Shown here: positions 1 through 9,125 of the stretch, piece after piece
Layout of the letters: each line of letters opens with the position of its first letter
How positions within the stretch are numbered: position 1 is the first letter of the stretch
DNA from: Streptomyces daqingensis
GTDB lineage: Bacteria; Actinomycetota; Actinomycetes; Streptomycetales; Streptomycetaceae
DNA length: 64,000 bases
Assembly: GCF_014645895.1 (NCBI RefSeq)
Contig: NZ_BMMP01000001.1
Location: forward strand, 527,357 to 591,356
Direction: 5' to 3'
Translations under genes and position numbers: made by a program
The notes under the pieces: generated by a model
What the model saw: the letters and a program-made list of their open reading frames with translations, nothing else
What the model was told of the DNA's origin: nothing
Databases searched by the model: none

Positions 1-3000
1 GGCGACCCCTCACACTGGGCGGACCTGACGGAGCGCCACGGCGTCACGCTGTGGAACTCCGTCCCGGCCCAGCTGCAGATGCTCCTCCACTACCTGGACA
101 CCGAGCCCCGCTCGCTGCCCCGGTTGCGGCTCGCTCTGCTGTCGGGAGACTGGATTCCGCTGGCGCTGCCCGGCCACGCGCAGCGGCAGCTGCCAGGGGC
201 CGAACTGGTCAGCCTGGGCGGGGCGACCGAGGCGGCGATCTGGTCGATCCACCACCCCATCCGTGGCGTCGAGCCGCAGTGGCACAGCATTCCCTACGGC
301 GTTCCCCTCGCGAACCAGCGCTTTCACGTGCTGGACGGCGCCATGCGGGACCGCCCGGAGCTGGTCGCCGGCGAGCTCTACATCGCGGGCACCGGACTGG
401 CGGACGGATATCTCGGCGATCCAGAGCGCACCGCTGAACGATTTCCGCACCACCCCGCCACCGGAGAACGCCTCTACCGCACCGGTGATCTCGGACGTTA
501 TCTGCCGGACGGCGAGATCGAGTTCCTCGGCCGCACCGACCAGCAGGTCAAGATCCGTGGGCACCGCGTCGAGCTCGGCGAGATCGACGCAGTCCTCGGC
601 GAGCACCCGGCGGTCGGCTCCAGCGCGGTGCTCGTGGAGGGCACCGACGCGATCGAGCGCTCCCTCGTCGCCTTCGTGGAACCGGCGGTACGTACGGAGC
701 CGGCGCAGCCCGCAGTGGCCGAGGCCGTGCGGGAGTGCGTCCCGCCGCCCCCGGCCCACGCCCCCGACGCCGAGTCCGTCACCGCCTACGTCCGCCACCT
801 GGACCGCGCGTTCCTGCTGTCGATGGCCGGGACCGTCGCCGCTTCCGGAATCTTCGCGGGGGAGGGCGCGGGCTGTTCCGAGGAGGAGCTGGCCGGCCGG
901 CTCGGCGTGCACGGACGGCACCGAGGGCTGCTGCACCGCTGGCTCGTCGCCCTGGAGAAGGCCGGATACGTCAGGCACGAGGCCGCGGCAGGCACCTGGC
1001 ACGGAACCGAGCGGCCCGGGAAGCCGGCGACCGACCGGGCATGGGACGAGCTCGCCGCGCACACGCATGACGAGGTCTGCCCGCCCGCGCTGCGCGCGTA
1101 CTTCCGGGCCCACGCCGACGCGCTGCCCGCCCTGCTGCGCGGGGAGCGGGAAGAGGTGGAGCTGTTCTTCCCCGGCGGCAGCCAGGAGATCGCCCGTTCC
1201 TGGTACGTCGACAACCTGCCCGCCCAGCACCTGCTCAGCACTCTCGCGGCCGCCGTACGGAGCGCGGCCGGCGGAGTGCGGGGGAGGCCGTTGCGGGTTC
1301 TCGAGGTGGGAGCCGGCATCGGGGCGGCCACCGGGCCGGTCCTCGACGCGCTGGCGGACCAGCCGGTGCAGTACCTGTTCACTGACGTGTCGGAGTACTT
1401 CCTCACCGATGCGAGGCAGAGTTTCGGAGCGCGGCCCGGTATGCGCTTCGGCCTGTTCGACATGAACCGGGATCCGCGCGACCAGGGCATGCTGCCGAAC
1501 TCCTTCGACATCGTGCTGAGCGCGGGAGCACTCAACAACGCCCGCGACACCCCGCTCGTACTCGACCGGCTGCGCAGCCTGCTCGCTCCCCGGGGGTGGC
1601 TCTGCCTGCTGGAGATGACACGGGAACACCCGGAGATCACCGCGACCCAGGCGTTCATGATGGAGGAGCCGGAAGACCTCCGAAGCGAGTCGGGAAGCCT
1701 CTTCGTCGACGAGGACGGGTGGCGCGAACTGCTCACCCGGGCGGGAGCCGGTCACGTGCTGACACTCCCGGGTCCGGACGACCCGTTCGCGGTGCTCGGG
1801 CAGCGAGTGATCGCCGCCTCCTTCAAGCAGGACCGTGCCGTGGTCGATGCCGAGGAGGTCGTCGGATGGGCCGCCCAGCGGCTGCCGGCCCACATGGTCC
1901 CCGCACACGTCCAGGTCGTCGACGAGATGCCGTTGACCTCCAACGGCAAGGTCGACCGCAAGCAGCTCCTCGACTGGGCGCCACGGCGCGGTGAGCGTGC
2001 AGCCGCGGAGGAGGCCGAGCCGCCGCGGCCCGGCCTGGAGCAGCAAGTGGCCCGGCTCTGGGCGGGACTGCTCGGCGGCGGCCTTCCCTCCCGCGAACAG
2101 GGGTTCTTCGACGCCGGCGGTGATTCGCTGCTGGCGGCGCGTCTGGTGGGGCAGCTGCGCGAACACCTGCCCGAGGCGGCGGACGTCACGTTCGACGTCC
2201 TGCTCCGCGCGCTTCTGCACACCCCGACCGTCGCCGGGCTCGCGGCGCTGCTGGCAGCCCCGCACGGGCCCGTTACCCCCGGAGAGGGGCGTCGCAGCGC
2301 GTCGGCCCGCGGGCGGGGCGCGCTGGTCGATCTCGGCGGTACGGGGACGGGGCCGGTACGGCTGCTGGTGCACGAAGGTCTGGGCACCCTGGCGCCGTAC
2401 CGTCCGCTGATCGGGGAGCTGACGGCCGCCGGTCCCGTGGTGGGACTCGCCGTGGAGGACAGCGACCGCTACCTCGAACTCCCCGCGCCTCGGCTCGTGG
2501 AGGATCTGGCCGCGGACTATGCCCGAGAGGTTCTCGCTGCCGGGCACCGCGAGGTGGAGGTGGTGGGCTACTGCTCCGGCGGTCTGGTCGCGGCCGAACT
2601 GGCCCGCGCACTCGACGAGGGCGGAGCCGAGGTCCAAGGGCTGACCGTGGTCTCCAGCTACCGCATCCCCTACCTGCTGCACGACGAGCTCTTGGTCGAC
2701 TACGCCTTCGCCCGTGTCATGGGCGCGGAACTGCGGTCCCTGGGCTGGCCCGCCGACGAAGAAGACATGGGCTACGCCCTGGCTGCGGCCCTCGAACGGT
2801 CCCCCAAGGGGCTGGAGCCCGGTGCCTTCGCCGTGCTGGACGGAGACGACCGGCTGCGAGCCGTCGCCGAGAGCTTCCGCCTGCTGGGGGAGCAACCCTC
2901 CGAGAAGCGCCGGGACGCACTGCGGCAGGCGCTGGCGCAGACCGCGTCGGGACTGGACAGCGCCGGGCAAGTGACCGCGCTGCACCGCGTGTTCGAACAT

Positions 3001-3246
3001 ACGGTCCAGGCGGTCACGCACTACGACCCCATGCCTTACGCGGGTGACATCACCTTCCTGCGACCCCTGGAGCCCACACACTTCATCCCCGGCTTCCAGG
3101 ACGACATGACGCGCTTCTGGCGCGAACTGTGCCTCGGCGAACTCACAGTCCGCGACGTCCCCGGCGACCACTTCACCTGCATCCAGGCCCCGCACGTACG
3201 GCGGACCGCCGCGATGATCACGGCGAACACGGGAGCAGGCCGGTGA
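1..3246 (+). CDS. PchF-like NRPS, C-terminal part (A-MT-PCP-TE), cut by window start
   Basis: The reading frame is open from base 1, so the 5' part (expected cyclisation domain and front of the A domain) is missing. What remains is the back of an adenylation domain to about residue 215 (TGDLGRY, QQVKIRGHRVELGEID), an inserted SAM methyltransferase (about 230-600; glycine-rich LEVGAGIGAATG), the A10 motif (TSNGKVDRKQLL, about 640), a carrier protein (FFDAGGDSLLAARL, about 705) and a thioesterase (about 780-1080). The visible specificity residues (N, L, S, L, I, W) fit the cysteine code DLYNLSLIW. A methyltransferase inside a Cys A domain is the PchF/yersiniabactin design: it loads and heterocyclises cysteine, N-methylates the thiazolidine, then releases the siderophore. 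The TE nucleophile motif reads GYCSGG, so Cys replaces Ser; the His lies in GDHFTC. The stop overlaps the next start (GTGA). An ent-pyochelin, thiazostatin or watasemycin-type product is equally possible. Confidence 0.93.
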   Translation, partial: GDPSHWADLTERHGVTLWNSVPAQLQMLLHYLDTEPRSLPRLRLALLSGDWIPLALPGHAQRQLPGAELVSLGGATEAAIWSIHHPIRGVEPQWHSIPYGVPLANQRFHVLDGAMRDRPELVAGELYIAGTGLADGYLGDPERTAERFPHHPATGERLYRTGDLGRYLPDGEIEFLGRTDQQVKIRGHRVELGEIDAVLGEHPAVGSSAVLVEGTDAIERSLVAFVEPAVRTEPAQPAVAEAVRECVPPPPAHAPDAESVTAYVRHLDRAFLLSMAGTVAASGIFAGEGAGCSEEELAGRLGVHGRHRGLLHRWLVALEKAGYVRHEAAAGTWHGTERPGKPATDRAWDELAAHTHDEVCPPALRAYFRAHADALPALLRGEREEVELFFPGGSQEIARSWYVDNLPAQHLLSTLAAAVRSAAGGVRGRPLRVLEVGAGIGAATGPVLDALADQPVQYLFTDVSEYFLTDARQSFGARPGMRFGLFDMNRDPRDQGMLPNSFDIVLSAGALNNARDTPLVLDRLRSLLAPRGWLCLLEMTREHPEITATQAFMMEEPEDLRSESGSLFVDEDGWRELLTRAGAGHVLTLPGPDDPFAVLGQRVIAASFKQDRAVVDAEEVVGWAAQRLPAHMVPAHVQVVDEMPLTSNGKVDRKQLLDWAPRRGERAAAEEAEPPRPGLEQQVARLWAGLLGGGLPSREQGFFDAGGDSLLAARLVGQLREHLPEAADVTFDVLLRALLHTPTVAGLAALLAAPHGPVTPGEGRRSASARGRGALVDLGGTGTGPVRLLVHEGLGTLAPYRPLIGELTAAGPVVGLAVEDSDRYLELPAPRLVEDLAADYAREVLAAGHREVEVVGYCSGGLVAAELARALDEGGAEVQGLTVVSSYRIPYLLHDELLVDYAFARVMGAELRSLGWPADEEDMGYALAAALERSPKGLEPGAFAVLDGDDRLRAVAESFRLLGEQPSEKRRDALRQALAQTASGLDSAGQVTALHRVFEHTVQAVTHYDPMPYAGDITFLRPLEPTHFIPGFQDDMTRFWRELCLGELTVRDVPGDHFTCIQAPHVRRTAAMITANTGAGR

Positions 3247-4313
3247 GCGGTGGTCAACGCGCCCCGGTGAACGTGGTGGTCTGCGGCACCCGCTTCGGGC
3301 AGGTCTACCTCTCGGCACTGGCCGGCTGCCCACAGCGGTACCGCCTCGCGGGCATCGTCGCCCGTGGCAGCGCCCGGTCCGTCGCCCTCGCCGCGGAGTA
3401 CGGCGTCCCGCTGTACCACTCCGCCGGCCAGTTGCCGGACGACGTCGACGCCGCTGTCGTGGCGGTCTCCAGCTCCGTCGGCGGCGGCCAGGGAGCCGAA
3501 CTGGCACGGTCGCTCATGGAACGCGGAGTGCACGTGCTGCAGGAACACCCGGTCCACCAGAAGGAACTGGCGGACTGCCTGCGCACCGCCCGCAGTACCG
3601 GGACGCAGTATCTGCTCGACACCTTCTACCCGCACCTGGCACCCGTGCGGCGCTTCATCGACGCCGCACGGCGGCTGACAGCGCTGCGAACCCCCGTGTT
3701 CGTCGACGCGATGTGCGCCGTCCAGGTCTCCTTCGACCTCCTGGACATCCTCGCGGAGATCTTCGGCGGACTGCGTCCCTGGTCGCTGGCCGAGCCAGCC
3801 GCAGCGACGGGCCGCCCCCTCGCCAGTGTCGACGCGACCGTAGCGGGCGTTCCGCTCACCCTTCGGGTGGAGAACCGGATGGAACCCGGCGACGACAGCT
3901 CCAGCCTCTTCCTCCACCGCATCACCGTCGGAACCGATGCGGGGAACCTGACTCTGGTCAACACCCACGGCCCGGTGGTCTGGAGCCCGGTGCTGCGCGT
4001 GGAGCAGGACGCAGACGGACGTCTCGTCACCGGCTCCGGCGACGGCGGCCCCGAGGTGCTCGGACCAGCGGAGGGGCCGTCATGGACGGAGGTGCTCGCC
4101 TCCGTGTGGCCACAGGGCGTTCTGCGCGCTCTGGACGAGCTGTGCGCTCGCATCGAGGCGGGCGGTGACCCGCTGCGCGGAGCCCAGCGGCATCTGGCGG
4201 TGGCGCGCATCTGGCAGCAACTCACGGAGACGCTCGGCTACCCCCAGGCGGCCGGCCCTCGGCCCGGCCCTCCGATCACGGCCGCCGATCTCCTTCCGGA
4301 CACCCGGCGGTGA
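3243..4313 (+). CDS. Thiazolinyl imide reductase (PchG/Irp3/YbtU family)
   Basis: About 356 aa. It reduces a thiazoline ring to thiazolidine on the NRPS-bound siderophore intermediate, using NADPH, in the cytoplasm. The N-terminus is a Rossmann fold of the Gfo/Idh/MocA type (NVVVCGTRFGQVYLSAL), and the LQEHPVHQKELADCL segment and downstream DTFYPHLAPVRRFI region are typical of this reductase family. I start it at the GTG inside the GTGA that ends the NRPS, because this gives translational coupling with its partner enzyme; a longer frame exists upstream but only overlaps the NRPS. Being directly behind the PchF-like gene supports the role. The ring it reduces in this organism cannot be read from sequence. 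Confidence 0.92.
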   Translation: MSGGQRAPVNVVVCGTRFGQVYLSALAGCPQRYRLAGIVARGSARSVALAAEYGVPLYHSAGQLPDDVDAAVVAVSSSVGGGQGAELARSLMERGVHVLQEHPVHQKELADCLRTARSTGTQYLLDTFYPHLAPVRRFIDAARRLTALRTPVFVDAMCAVQVSFDLLDILAEIFGGLRPWSLAEPAAATGRPLASVDATVAGVPLTLRVENRMEPGDDSSSLFLHRITVGTDAGNLTLVNTHGPVVWSPVLRVEQDADGRLVTGSGDGGPEVLGPAEGPSWTEVLASVWPQGVLRALDELCARIEAGGDPLRGAQRHLAVARIWQQLTETLGYPQAAGPRPGPPITAADLLPDTRR

Positions 4314-4392
4314 GCCGCGCCGCCACGTAACCATGGCCCCCGCCCGCACGGGCCCCCGTAACCGGGTGACATGGGTGCCTACTTTCTGTAAA

Positions 4393-4414
4393 GTTACTGT
4401 ACGCGTACAGTAAC
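4393..4414. promoter_or_regulatory. Perfect 22-bp inverted repeat, candidate TetR operator
   Basis: The half-site GTTACTGTACG is followed directly by its exact reverse complement CGTACAGTAAC. It lies 22 bp before the GTG start at 4437 and is the only long palindrome in the 360-bp gap between the reductase and the transporter genes. Size, symmetry and place fit an operator for the TetR regulator at 9126-9791. Whether it represses the transporter operon or acts as a roadblock for transcription coming from the NRPS genes is not shown. Confidence 0.6.
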
Positions 4415-4436
4415 GCCCCTGACGGTTGGAGGAGCG

Positions 4437-4676
4437 GTGAATCAGGCGCGACCGAACAGAGAGCGAGGGCTCCTCGCGCGGCCCCCGGCGCTCACGGTCC
4501 CATCGGTCGTGCCGCGTGTGACCGGGACGTCGTCCGGACTCCGCTCCGGCAGGGGCGCCGCACCCCGCCGCTCTTCACCGGCCGGGGCCGGTCGCCCGCC
4601 GGCAGCGGGCACTTCGCCGGCCGGCTGCCCGTCAGCCGACGGCCAGGGAGCCCCGGCGAAGGAGGGGCGGCAGTGA
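4437..4676 (+). CDS. Possible 79-aa leader ORF coupled to the ABC transporter
   Basis: The GTG start has a strong GGAGG six bases upstream, and the stop overlaps the GTG of the next gene in a GTGA, so ribosomes ending here could restart on the transporter. The translation is rich in Pro, Arg, Gly and Ala with no recognisable domain, signal peptide or membrane segment. It may be a real small protein or only a translated leader that delivers ribosomes to the weaker downstream start. It is the first open frame after the palindrome at 4393. Confidence 0.4.
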   Translation: MNQARPNRERGLLARPPALTVPSVVPRVTGTSSGLRSGRGAAPRRSSPAGAGRPPAAGTSPAGCPSADGQGAPAKEGRQ

Positions 4677-6502
4677 CCACCGAAGAGGACTTCATATACC
4701 GGGGCGGCGCCCGCGCCGCGTTCGCCGGAACCGCCAGAGGGAACCCCCTCACCGAGGTGCTGTGGCCCTACCGGATCCGCCTGAGCGCCGTCCTTCTGCT
4801 GAAGACCATCAGCGCCCTCGGCGGTCTCGCTCCCCTCATCGCCGTCGTGGAGCTGGGCCGGGCCCTGCTCTCGCCCGAACCGGTGGAGGAAAGCCATGTT
4901 TGGACCGTCGTCGCCGTCGGCGCCGGGGGCCTGCTCGTCCGTGTGCTCTTCGAGAGCCTCTCCTCGGGCCTCGGGCATCTCTTCGACGGCGAACTCCAGC
5001 TCTCACTACGGCGCTTGCTAGGCGAGCGCCTGGGCCGAGTTCCCCTCGGCTGGTACGCGAGACGGGACTCCGGCGAACTCGGCCAGGTCGTGCAGAAGGA
5101 CGTGGCCGCACTGCACCCGCTGACCGCGCGCACCCCGGGGGAGATCACCTCAGCGGTCGTCGTACCGCTGATGTCCCTGGTCTACCTCTTCGCCGTCAAC
5201 GTGTGGCTCACCCTGATCGCACTGATTCCGGTCCTGCTGGGTCTCGCGCTGAACCTCAAACTCATGTCGGACACCCGGCGAAGTGACCGACTGGCCCTCG
5301 ACGAGGCCATGGGCCGGATCGCCCGGTCCGCCGTCGAGTTCGTCCAGGGCATCTCCGTGATGAAGACCTTCGGCGCGTCGGGCCGTGCGCACCGCGCCTT
5401 CACCAAGGCCGCGGACGACTTCGCCGACTACTTCACCGGCTGGGTGCTGGGTGTGGCGGGCCTGGGCGCCCTGGCCTCCCTGGTGCTCTCCCCGCTCTTC
5501 GTGCTGGTCCTCCTCCTCACCGGCGGCACCGCCCTGATCACCTCCGGCACCGCGCCGGCATCGGACCTGCTGCCCTTCCTGCTGCTGGCTCTCGCGCTGA
5601 CCGCCCCGGTCGCCGCCCTGTGCCACGGCTTCGACGACGTGCGGGCGGCCCGGACGGCTGCCGGCCGCATCCGCGCTCTCCTCGAAGCGCCCCCGCTGCC
5701 GGAACCGGCCCGGCCCCTGCCCCCGCGCGGCAGCCAAGTCGAGCTGCGCGACGTCCACTTCTCCTACGAGCCCGGACACGAGGTCCTGCGCGGCATCAGC
5801 CTCAAACTCCCACCAGGCACGGTCACGGCGCTGGTGGGCCCGTCGGGAAGCGGCAAATCCACCCTCGCCCAGCTGGTGCCGCGGTTCTGCGACCCGACAC
5901 ACGGAAGCGTCCTGCTCGGAGGGGTCGACCTGCGGGACATCGCCACCCGGGACCTCTACCGCCGGGTCTCCTTCGTCTTCCAGGACGTCAGACTCCTGCG
6001 CGCCAGCGTCGCTGAGAACATCGCTCTGGCGGTCCCCCACGCCGGCCGGGACGACATCGTCCGCGCCGCGCGTCGCGCCCGGATCCATGACCGGATCCTC
6101 CAACTGCCCCGTGGCTACGACTCCGTCATAGGTGAGGACGTCACCTTCTCCGAAGGCGAGGCCCAGCGCGTCTCCATCGCCCGGGCCCTGCTGATCGAGG
6201 CCCCGGTGGTGGTGCTCGACGAAGCCACCGCCTTCGCCGACCCCCGCAGGGAACACGAGGTACGACGGGCTCTGGACACACTCCGGGAGAACCGGACCCA
6301 ACTGGTCATCGCCCACCGCCTGGAGACCATCGCGGAGGCAGACACCGTTGTCGTCCTGGACGACGGAGCCGTGTCGGAGATCGGCACGCCCGCTGAACTC
6401 CTGGCGGCGGACGGGCAGTTCGCCGCGATATGGCAGTCCCAGCTGGGCATGCCCGACGCCGCCTCGCACGATCGCGACACGATCGCACGAGGAGGCGAGT
6501 GA
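4673..6502 (+). CDS. ABC transporter, fused membrane and ATPase domains (YbtP-like half)
   Basis: 609 aa. An N-terminal six-helix exporter-type membrane domain (about 25-320) is followed by an ATPase domain (about 345-580) with Walker A GPSGSGKSTLAQL, Walker B VVVLDEATAF and the H-loop IAHRL. The ABC signature is degenerate: FSEGEAQR instead of LSGGQ. It is the first of two half-transporters that should pair. In yersiniabactin and pyochelin-type loci such pairs move the ferric siderophore despite their exporter fold, so import is the likely role, with export possible. The GTG start overlaps the upstream small ORF by GTGA and the stop overlaps the second half-transporter by GTGA. Confidence 0.9.
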   Translation: MTTEEDFIYRGGARAAFAGTARGNPLTEVLWPYRIRLSAVLLLKTISALGGLAPLIAVVELGRALLSPEPVEESHVWTVVAVGAGGLLVRVLFESLSSGLGHLFDGELQLSLRRLLGERLGRVPLGWYARRDSGELGQVVQKDVAALHPLTARTPGEITSAVVVPLMSLVYLFAVNVWLTLIALIPVLLGLALNLKLMSDTRRSDRLALDEAMGRIARSAVEFVQGISVMKTFGASGRAHRAFTKAADDFADYFTGWVLGVAGLGALASLVLSPLFVLVLLLTGGTALITSGTAPASDLLPFLLLALALTAPVAALCHGFDDVRAARTAAGRIRALLEAPPLPEPARPLPPRGSQVELRDVHFSYEPGHEVLRGISLKLPPGTVTALVGPSGSGKSTLAQLVPRFCDPTHGSVLLGGVDLRDIATRDLYRRVSFVFQDVRLLRASVAENIALAVPHAGRDDIVRAARRARIHDRILQLPRGYDSVIGEDVTFSEGEAQRVSIARALLIEAPVVVLDEATAFADPRREHEVRRALDTLRENRTQLVIAHRLETIAEADTVVVLDDGAVSEIGTPAELLAADGQFAAIWQSQLGMPDAASHDRDTIARGGE

Positions 6503-8220
6503 CGTTGATCCGCCTGCTCCTGCGCGTCCTCGGCGGCGAGCACGCCGCCCGGCTGCGCCGCACGCTCGCTCTGATGACCGCGGCCGCGGTGGCGGAAGGC
6601 CTCTCCTACGCGCTGCTGGTCCCCGTGCTCACCACCGTCTTCGGGGGCGAACCCGCCGACGCCTGGCCCTGGCTGGGTGCCTTCGTGGCAGCCGCGGCCG
6701 TCACAGCCGTCCTGCGCTACCGCTCGGACGTCTCCGGCTTCCGGGCCGCATCCGTGCTCTCCCGCGGCCTCCACCACAGGCTCGGCGACCATCTGGCCCG
6801 GCTGCCGCTGGGCTGGTACACCCCCCGCCGTATCGGGGAGGTCTCCGTACTCGCCGGCCGCACTGTGCTGCAGGCCATGGCAGTCCCGGCCCACCGCCTC
6901 CAGCCGCTCATCGGGGCCTGCGTCACCCCGCTCACCGTGGCCGCCGTGCTCTTCTTCCACGACTGGCGGATGGGCCTCGCGGCCTTTGCGGCCGTACCGG
7001 TCGTCGCGGCCGCTCTGGCCTGGACCGGCCGGGCCACCGCGGCACAGGACGCCGAGCGCGCACGGCGCGACGAGGAGGCGGCCGGACGGGTCCTCGAGTA
7101 CTTGCGGGCCCAGCCCGCGCTGCGGGTGGGGGGCCGGACGGCGGACGGATTGAGACAGATGGAGGACGCGCTGGAGGGGCAGCGGCTCGGCCTGCGGCGT
7201 TCCAGCCTGTCGGCACTGCCCGGAGTCCTGGGCCTGTCGTTCAGCGTGCAGGCCGTCTTCACCGCCCTGCTGGTGCTCGGAGCCGCCTCGGCGCTGGGCG
7301 GACGGACCGGGCCGGCCGAGGTGCTGGCTCTGCTGGTCCTCGCCGCGCGCTGCGTGGACCCGCTGCTGTCGCTGTCCGACCTCACTGGCCGACTGCGGTC
7401 CACCCGGGGCGAGTTGCAGCGCCTTGAGGACGTTCTGCGGGAGAACCCTCTGCCTGAAGCCGACGAGCCGGTGGAGCCCCGCGGCAACGATCTCGCCCTG
7501 AACGCGGTCACCTTCCGCAGAGACGGCCGTACCGTCCTCGACCAGCTCTCTCTGACCGTCCCCGATGCCACACGCCTCGCGGTCGTAGGGCCCCCGGGCT
7601 CGGGCAAGACCACCCTGCTCCAGCTCATGGCGAGGTTCCACGACGTGGATGCCGGCGCTGTGCGCGTCGGCGGCGTGGACGTGCGGGACATCGAGACCGA
7701 GAAGCTGATGAGCCGCATCTCCGCCGTCTTCCAGGACGCCTACCTCTTCGACGGCACCATCGAGGAGAACGTACGTCTCGGCAGGCCCGACGCCGACGAC
7801 GCCGACGTCCGGGCCGCCGCGGCAGCCGCACAACTCGAGGAGACCGTCGCCCGCCTCCCTGACGGCTGGTCGGCCAGGGTGGGGGAGGGCGGCGCGGTGC
7901 TCTCCGGCGGGGAGCGCCAGCGCGTCTCCATCGCACGGGCACTGCTGAAGGACGCTCCCATCGTGCTTCTGGAGGAGGCGACGTCCGCCCTGGACGCGGA
8001 GAACGAACGCGCCGTCCAGAACGCCCTCGACCGCCTGCTGCGGGGACGGACCGTGGTCGTGGTCGCCCACCGGCTGCGCACCGCCCAGCAGGCGGACTCC
8101 ATCGCCTTCCTGGACGGCGGCCACGTCGTCGAACAGGGAACGCACGAGGAACTGCTGCACCGGAAGGGGCGTTACGCCCAGTTCCGGCAGCTGTCCCTGG
8201 CATCCGTACCGAGTGAGTGA
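6499..8220 (+). CDS. ABC transporter, second half (YbtQ-like)
   Basis: About 573 aa from the GTG at 6499, which overlaps the previous stop and has GGAGG just before it. The membrane domain is about 20-300 and the ATPase domain about 330-560, with Walker A GPPGSGKTTLLQL, an intact LSGGERQR signature and a variant Walker B (VLLEEATSAL, Glu where Asp is usual). Combined with the degenerate signature of its partner, one composite ATP site looks degenerate and the other canonical, as in many heterodimeric ABC transporters. The two genes are therefore best read as one heterodimer serving the siderophore. Confidence 0.9.
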   Translation: MTLIRLLLRVLGGEHAARLRRTLALMTAAAVAEGLSYALLVPVLTTVFGGEPADAWPWLGAFVAAAAVTAVLRYRSDVSGFRAASVLSRGLHHRLGDHLARLPLGWYTPRRIGEVSVLAGRTVLQAMAVPAHRLQPLIGACVTPLTVAAVLFFHDWRMGLAAFAAVPVVAAALAWTGRATAAQDAERARRDEEAAGRVLEYLRAQPALRVGGRTADGLRQMEDALEGQRLGLRRSSLSALPGVLGLSFSVQAVFTALLVLGAASALGGRTGPAEVLALLVLAARCVDPLLSLSDLTGRLRSTRGELQRLEDVLRENPLPEADEPVEPRGNDLALNAVTFRRDGRTVLDQLSLTVPDATRLAVVGPPGSGKTTLLQLMARFHDVDAGAVRVGGVDVRDIETEKLMSRISAVFQDAYLFDGTIEENVRLGRPDADDADVRAAAAAAQLEETVARLPDGWSARVGEGGAVLSGGERQRVSIARALLKDAPIVLLEEATSALDAENERAVQNALDRLLRGRTVVVVAHRLRTAQQADSIAFLDGGHVVEQGTHEELLHRKGRYAQFRQLSLASVPSE

Positions 8221-9037
8221 GGCAGAGATGTCCCCTGAACCTCTGATACGGCCGCAGACGGGGAGCGCGATCCGCCGTCCGGCGCCCCGCGCGTACGCAC
8301 GCGCCCGCGTCCTGTGCTTCCCGCACGCCGGCGGCACCGCGGGCTACTACCGCAGGTGGGCCGTGGAAGCGCCCTGGAACGTGGAGTTCGCGGTGGTCCA
8401 GTATCCGGGCCGCGAGGACCGGTACCACGAGCCGGCCCACACGGACATGGCCGAACTGTCCGGCCGGATCACCGACGACATCCTGGCCGGCCGGCAGGAC
8501 GCAGCACCGCTGCCGACCGTGCTTTTCGGCCACAGCATGGGCGCGGCCGTGGCCTGGGAAGTCGCCCGCGGCCTGACTGCCGCCGGCCGGGAGCCCGCTG
8601 CCCTGGTCGTCTCCGGCCGCCCCGCGCCCGCACTGTCACGCCCGGGCACAGTGCACCTCGGAAGCGACGACGAACTCGTGGCCGACATGCGCCGTCTCGG
8701 CGGCACGAGCAGCGGCATCCTGGACGACGAGTCGCTGATGGCTGCCGTACTGCCCACCGTCCGCCGTGACTATCAGCTCATCGAGACCTACCGGCCGCTC
8801 CCCGGTGTGCCGTTGCGCTGCCCGGTCACCGTCCTGTACGGGGACCAGGACCCGGAGATCGACGAGCCGGAGGCCGAGGCTTGGGACGAGGCCACGGAGG
8901 GTCCCTGCCGGTTGCATGTCCTCCCGGGAGACCACTTCTATCTCGAGGAGCACCGCAAAGAGGTCCTCGGACTCGTCGTGGCCGAGGGGCGCCGTGCCGC
9001 GGCCGCCACGGCAGAGGCACGGACGTCCATGCCGTGA
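8213..9037 (+). CDS. Type II thioesterase
   Basis: 274 aa, alpha/beta hydrolase of the RifR/GrsT/YbtT kind. It removes wrong or stalled groups from carrier proteins. Visible are CFPHAGGTAGYY near the N-terminus, the nucleophile elbow FGHSMGAAVAW, and the catalytic His in LPGDHFYLEEH. The GTG at 8213 overlaps the end of the transporter gene; an ATG at 8228 is an alternative start. It is the last gene of the transporter operon and corresponds to YbtT of yersiniabactin loci. A GC-rich hairpin follows. Confidence 0.9.
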   Translation: MSEAEMSPEPLIRPQTGSAIRRPAPRAYARARVLCFPHAGGTAGYYRRWAVEAPWNVEFAVVQYPGREDRYHEPAHTDMAELSGRITDDILAGRQDAAPLPTVLFGHSMGAAVAWEVARGLTAAGREPAALVVSGRPAPALSRPGTVHLGSDDELVADMRRLGGTSSGILDDESLMAAVLPTVRRDYQLIETYRPLPGVPLRCPVTVLYGDQDPEIDEPEAEAWDEATEGPCRLHVLPGDHFYLEEHRKEVLGLVVAEGRRAAAATAEARTSMP

Positions 9038-9073
9038 GTCCGCATGGACGCGCCCCAGGGGGTGGAGCGTCGC

Positions 9074-9101
9074 GGCCGGCCGCTCCGGGGCGCGGCCGGC
9101 C
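9074..9101. terminator. Hairpin between convergent genes
   Basis: GGCCGGCCGC pairs perfectly with GCGGCCGGCC across an 8-nt loop, between the convergent thioesterase and TetR genes. It could end transcription from both sides. There is no T-run, as is usual in Streptomyces. Confidence 0.5.
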
Positions 9102-9125
9102 CGTGGCCTCCGGGCCCACACCCCG

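Noticed and set aside
10..3507. Long minus-strand open frame (1165 codons) opposite the NRPS
   Set aside because: It is the antisense shadow of a GC-rich coding region; the plus strand has clear A, MT, PCP and TE motifs, and the minus translation is Arg/Gly/Pro-rich without domains.
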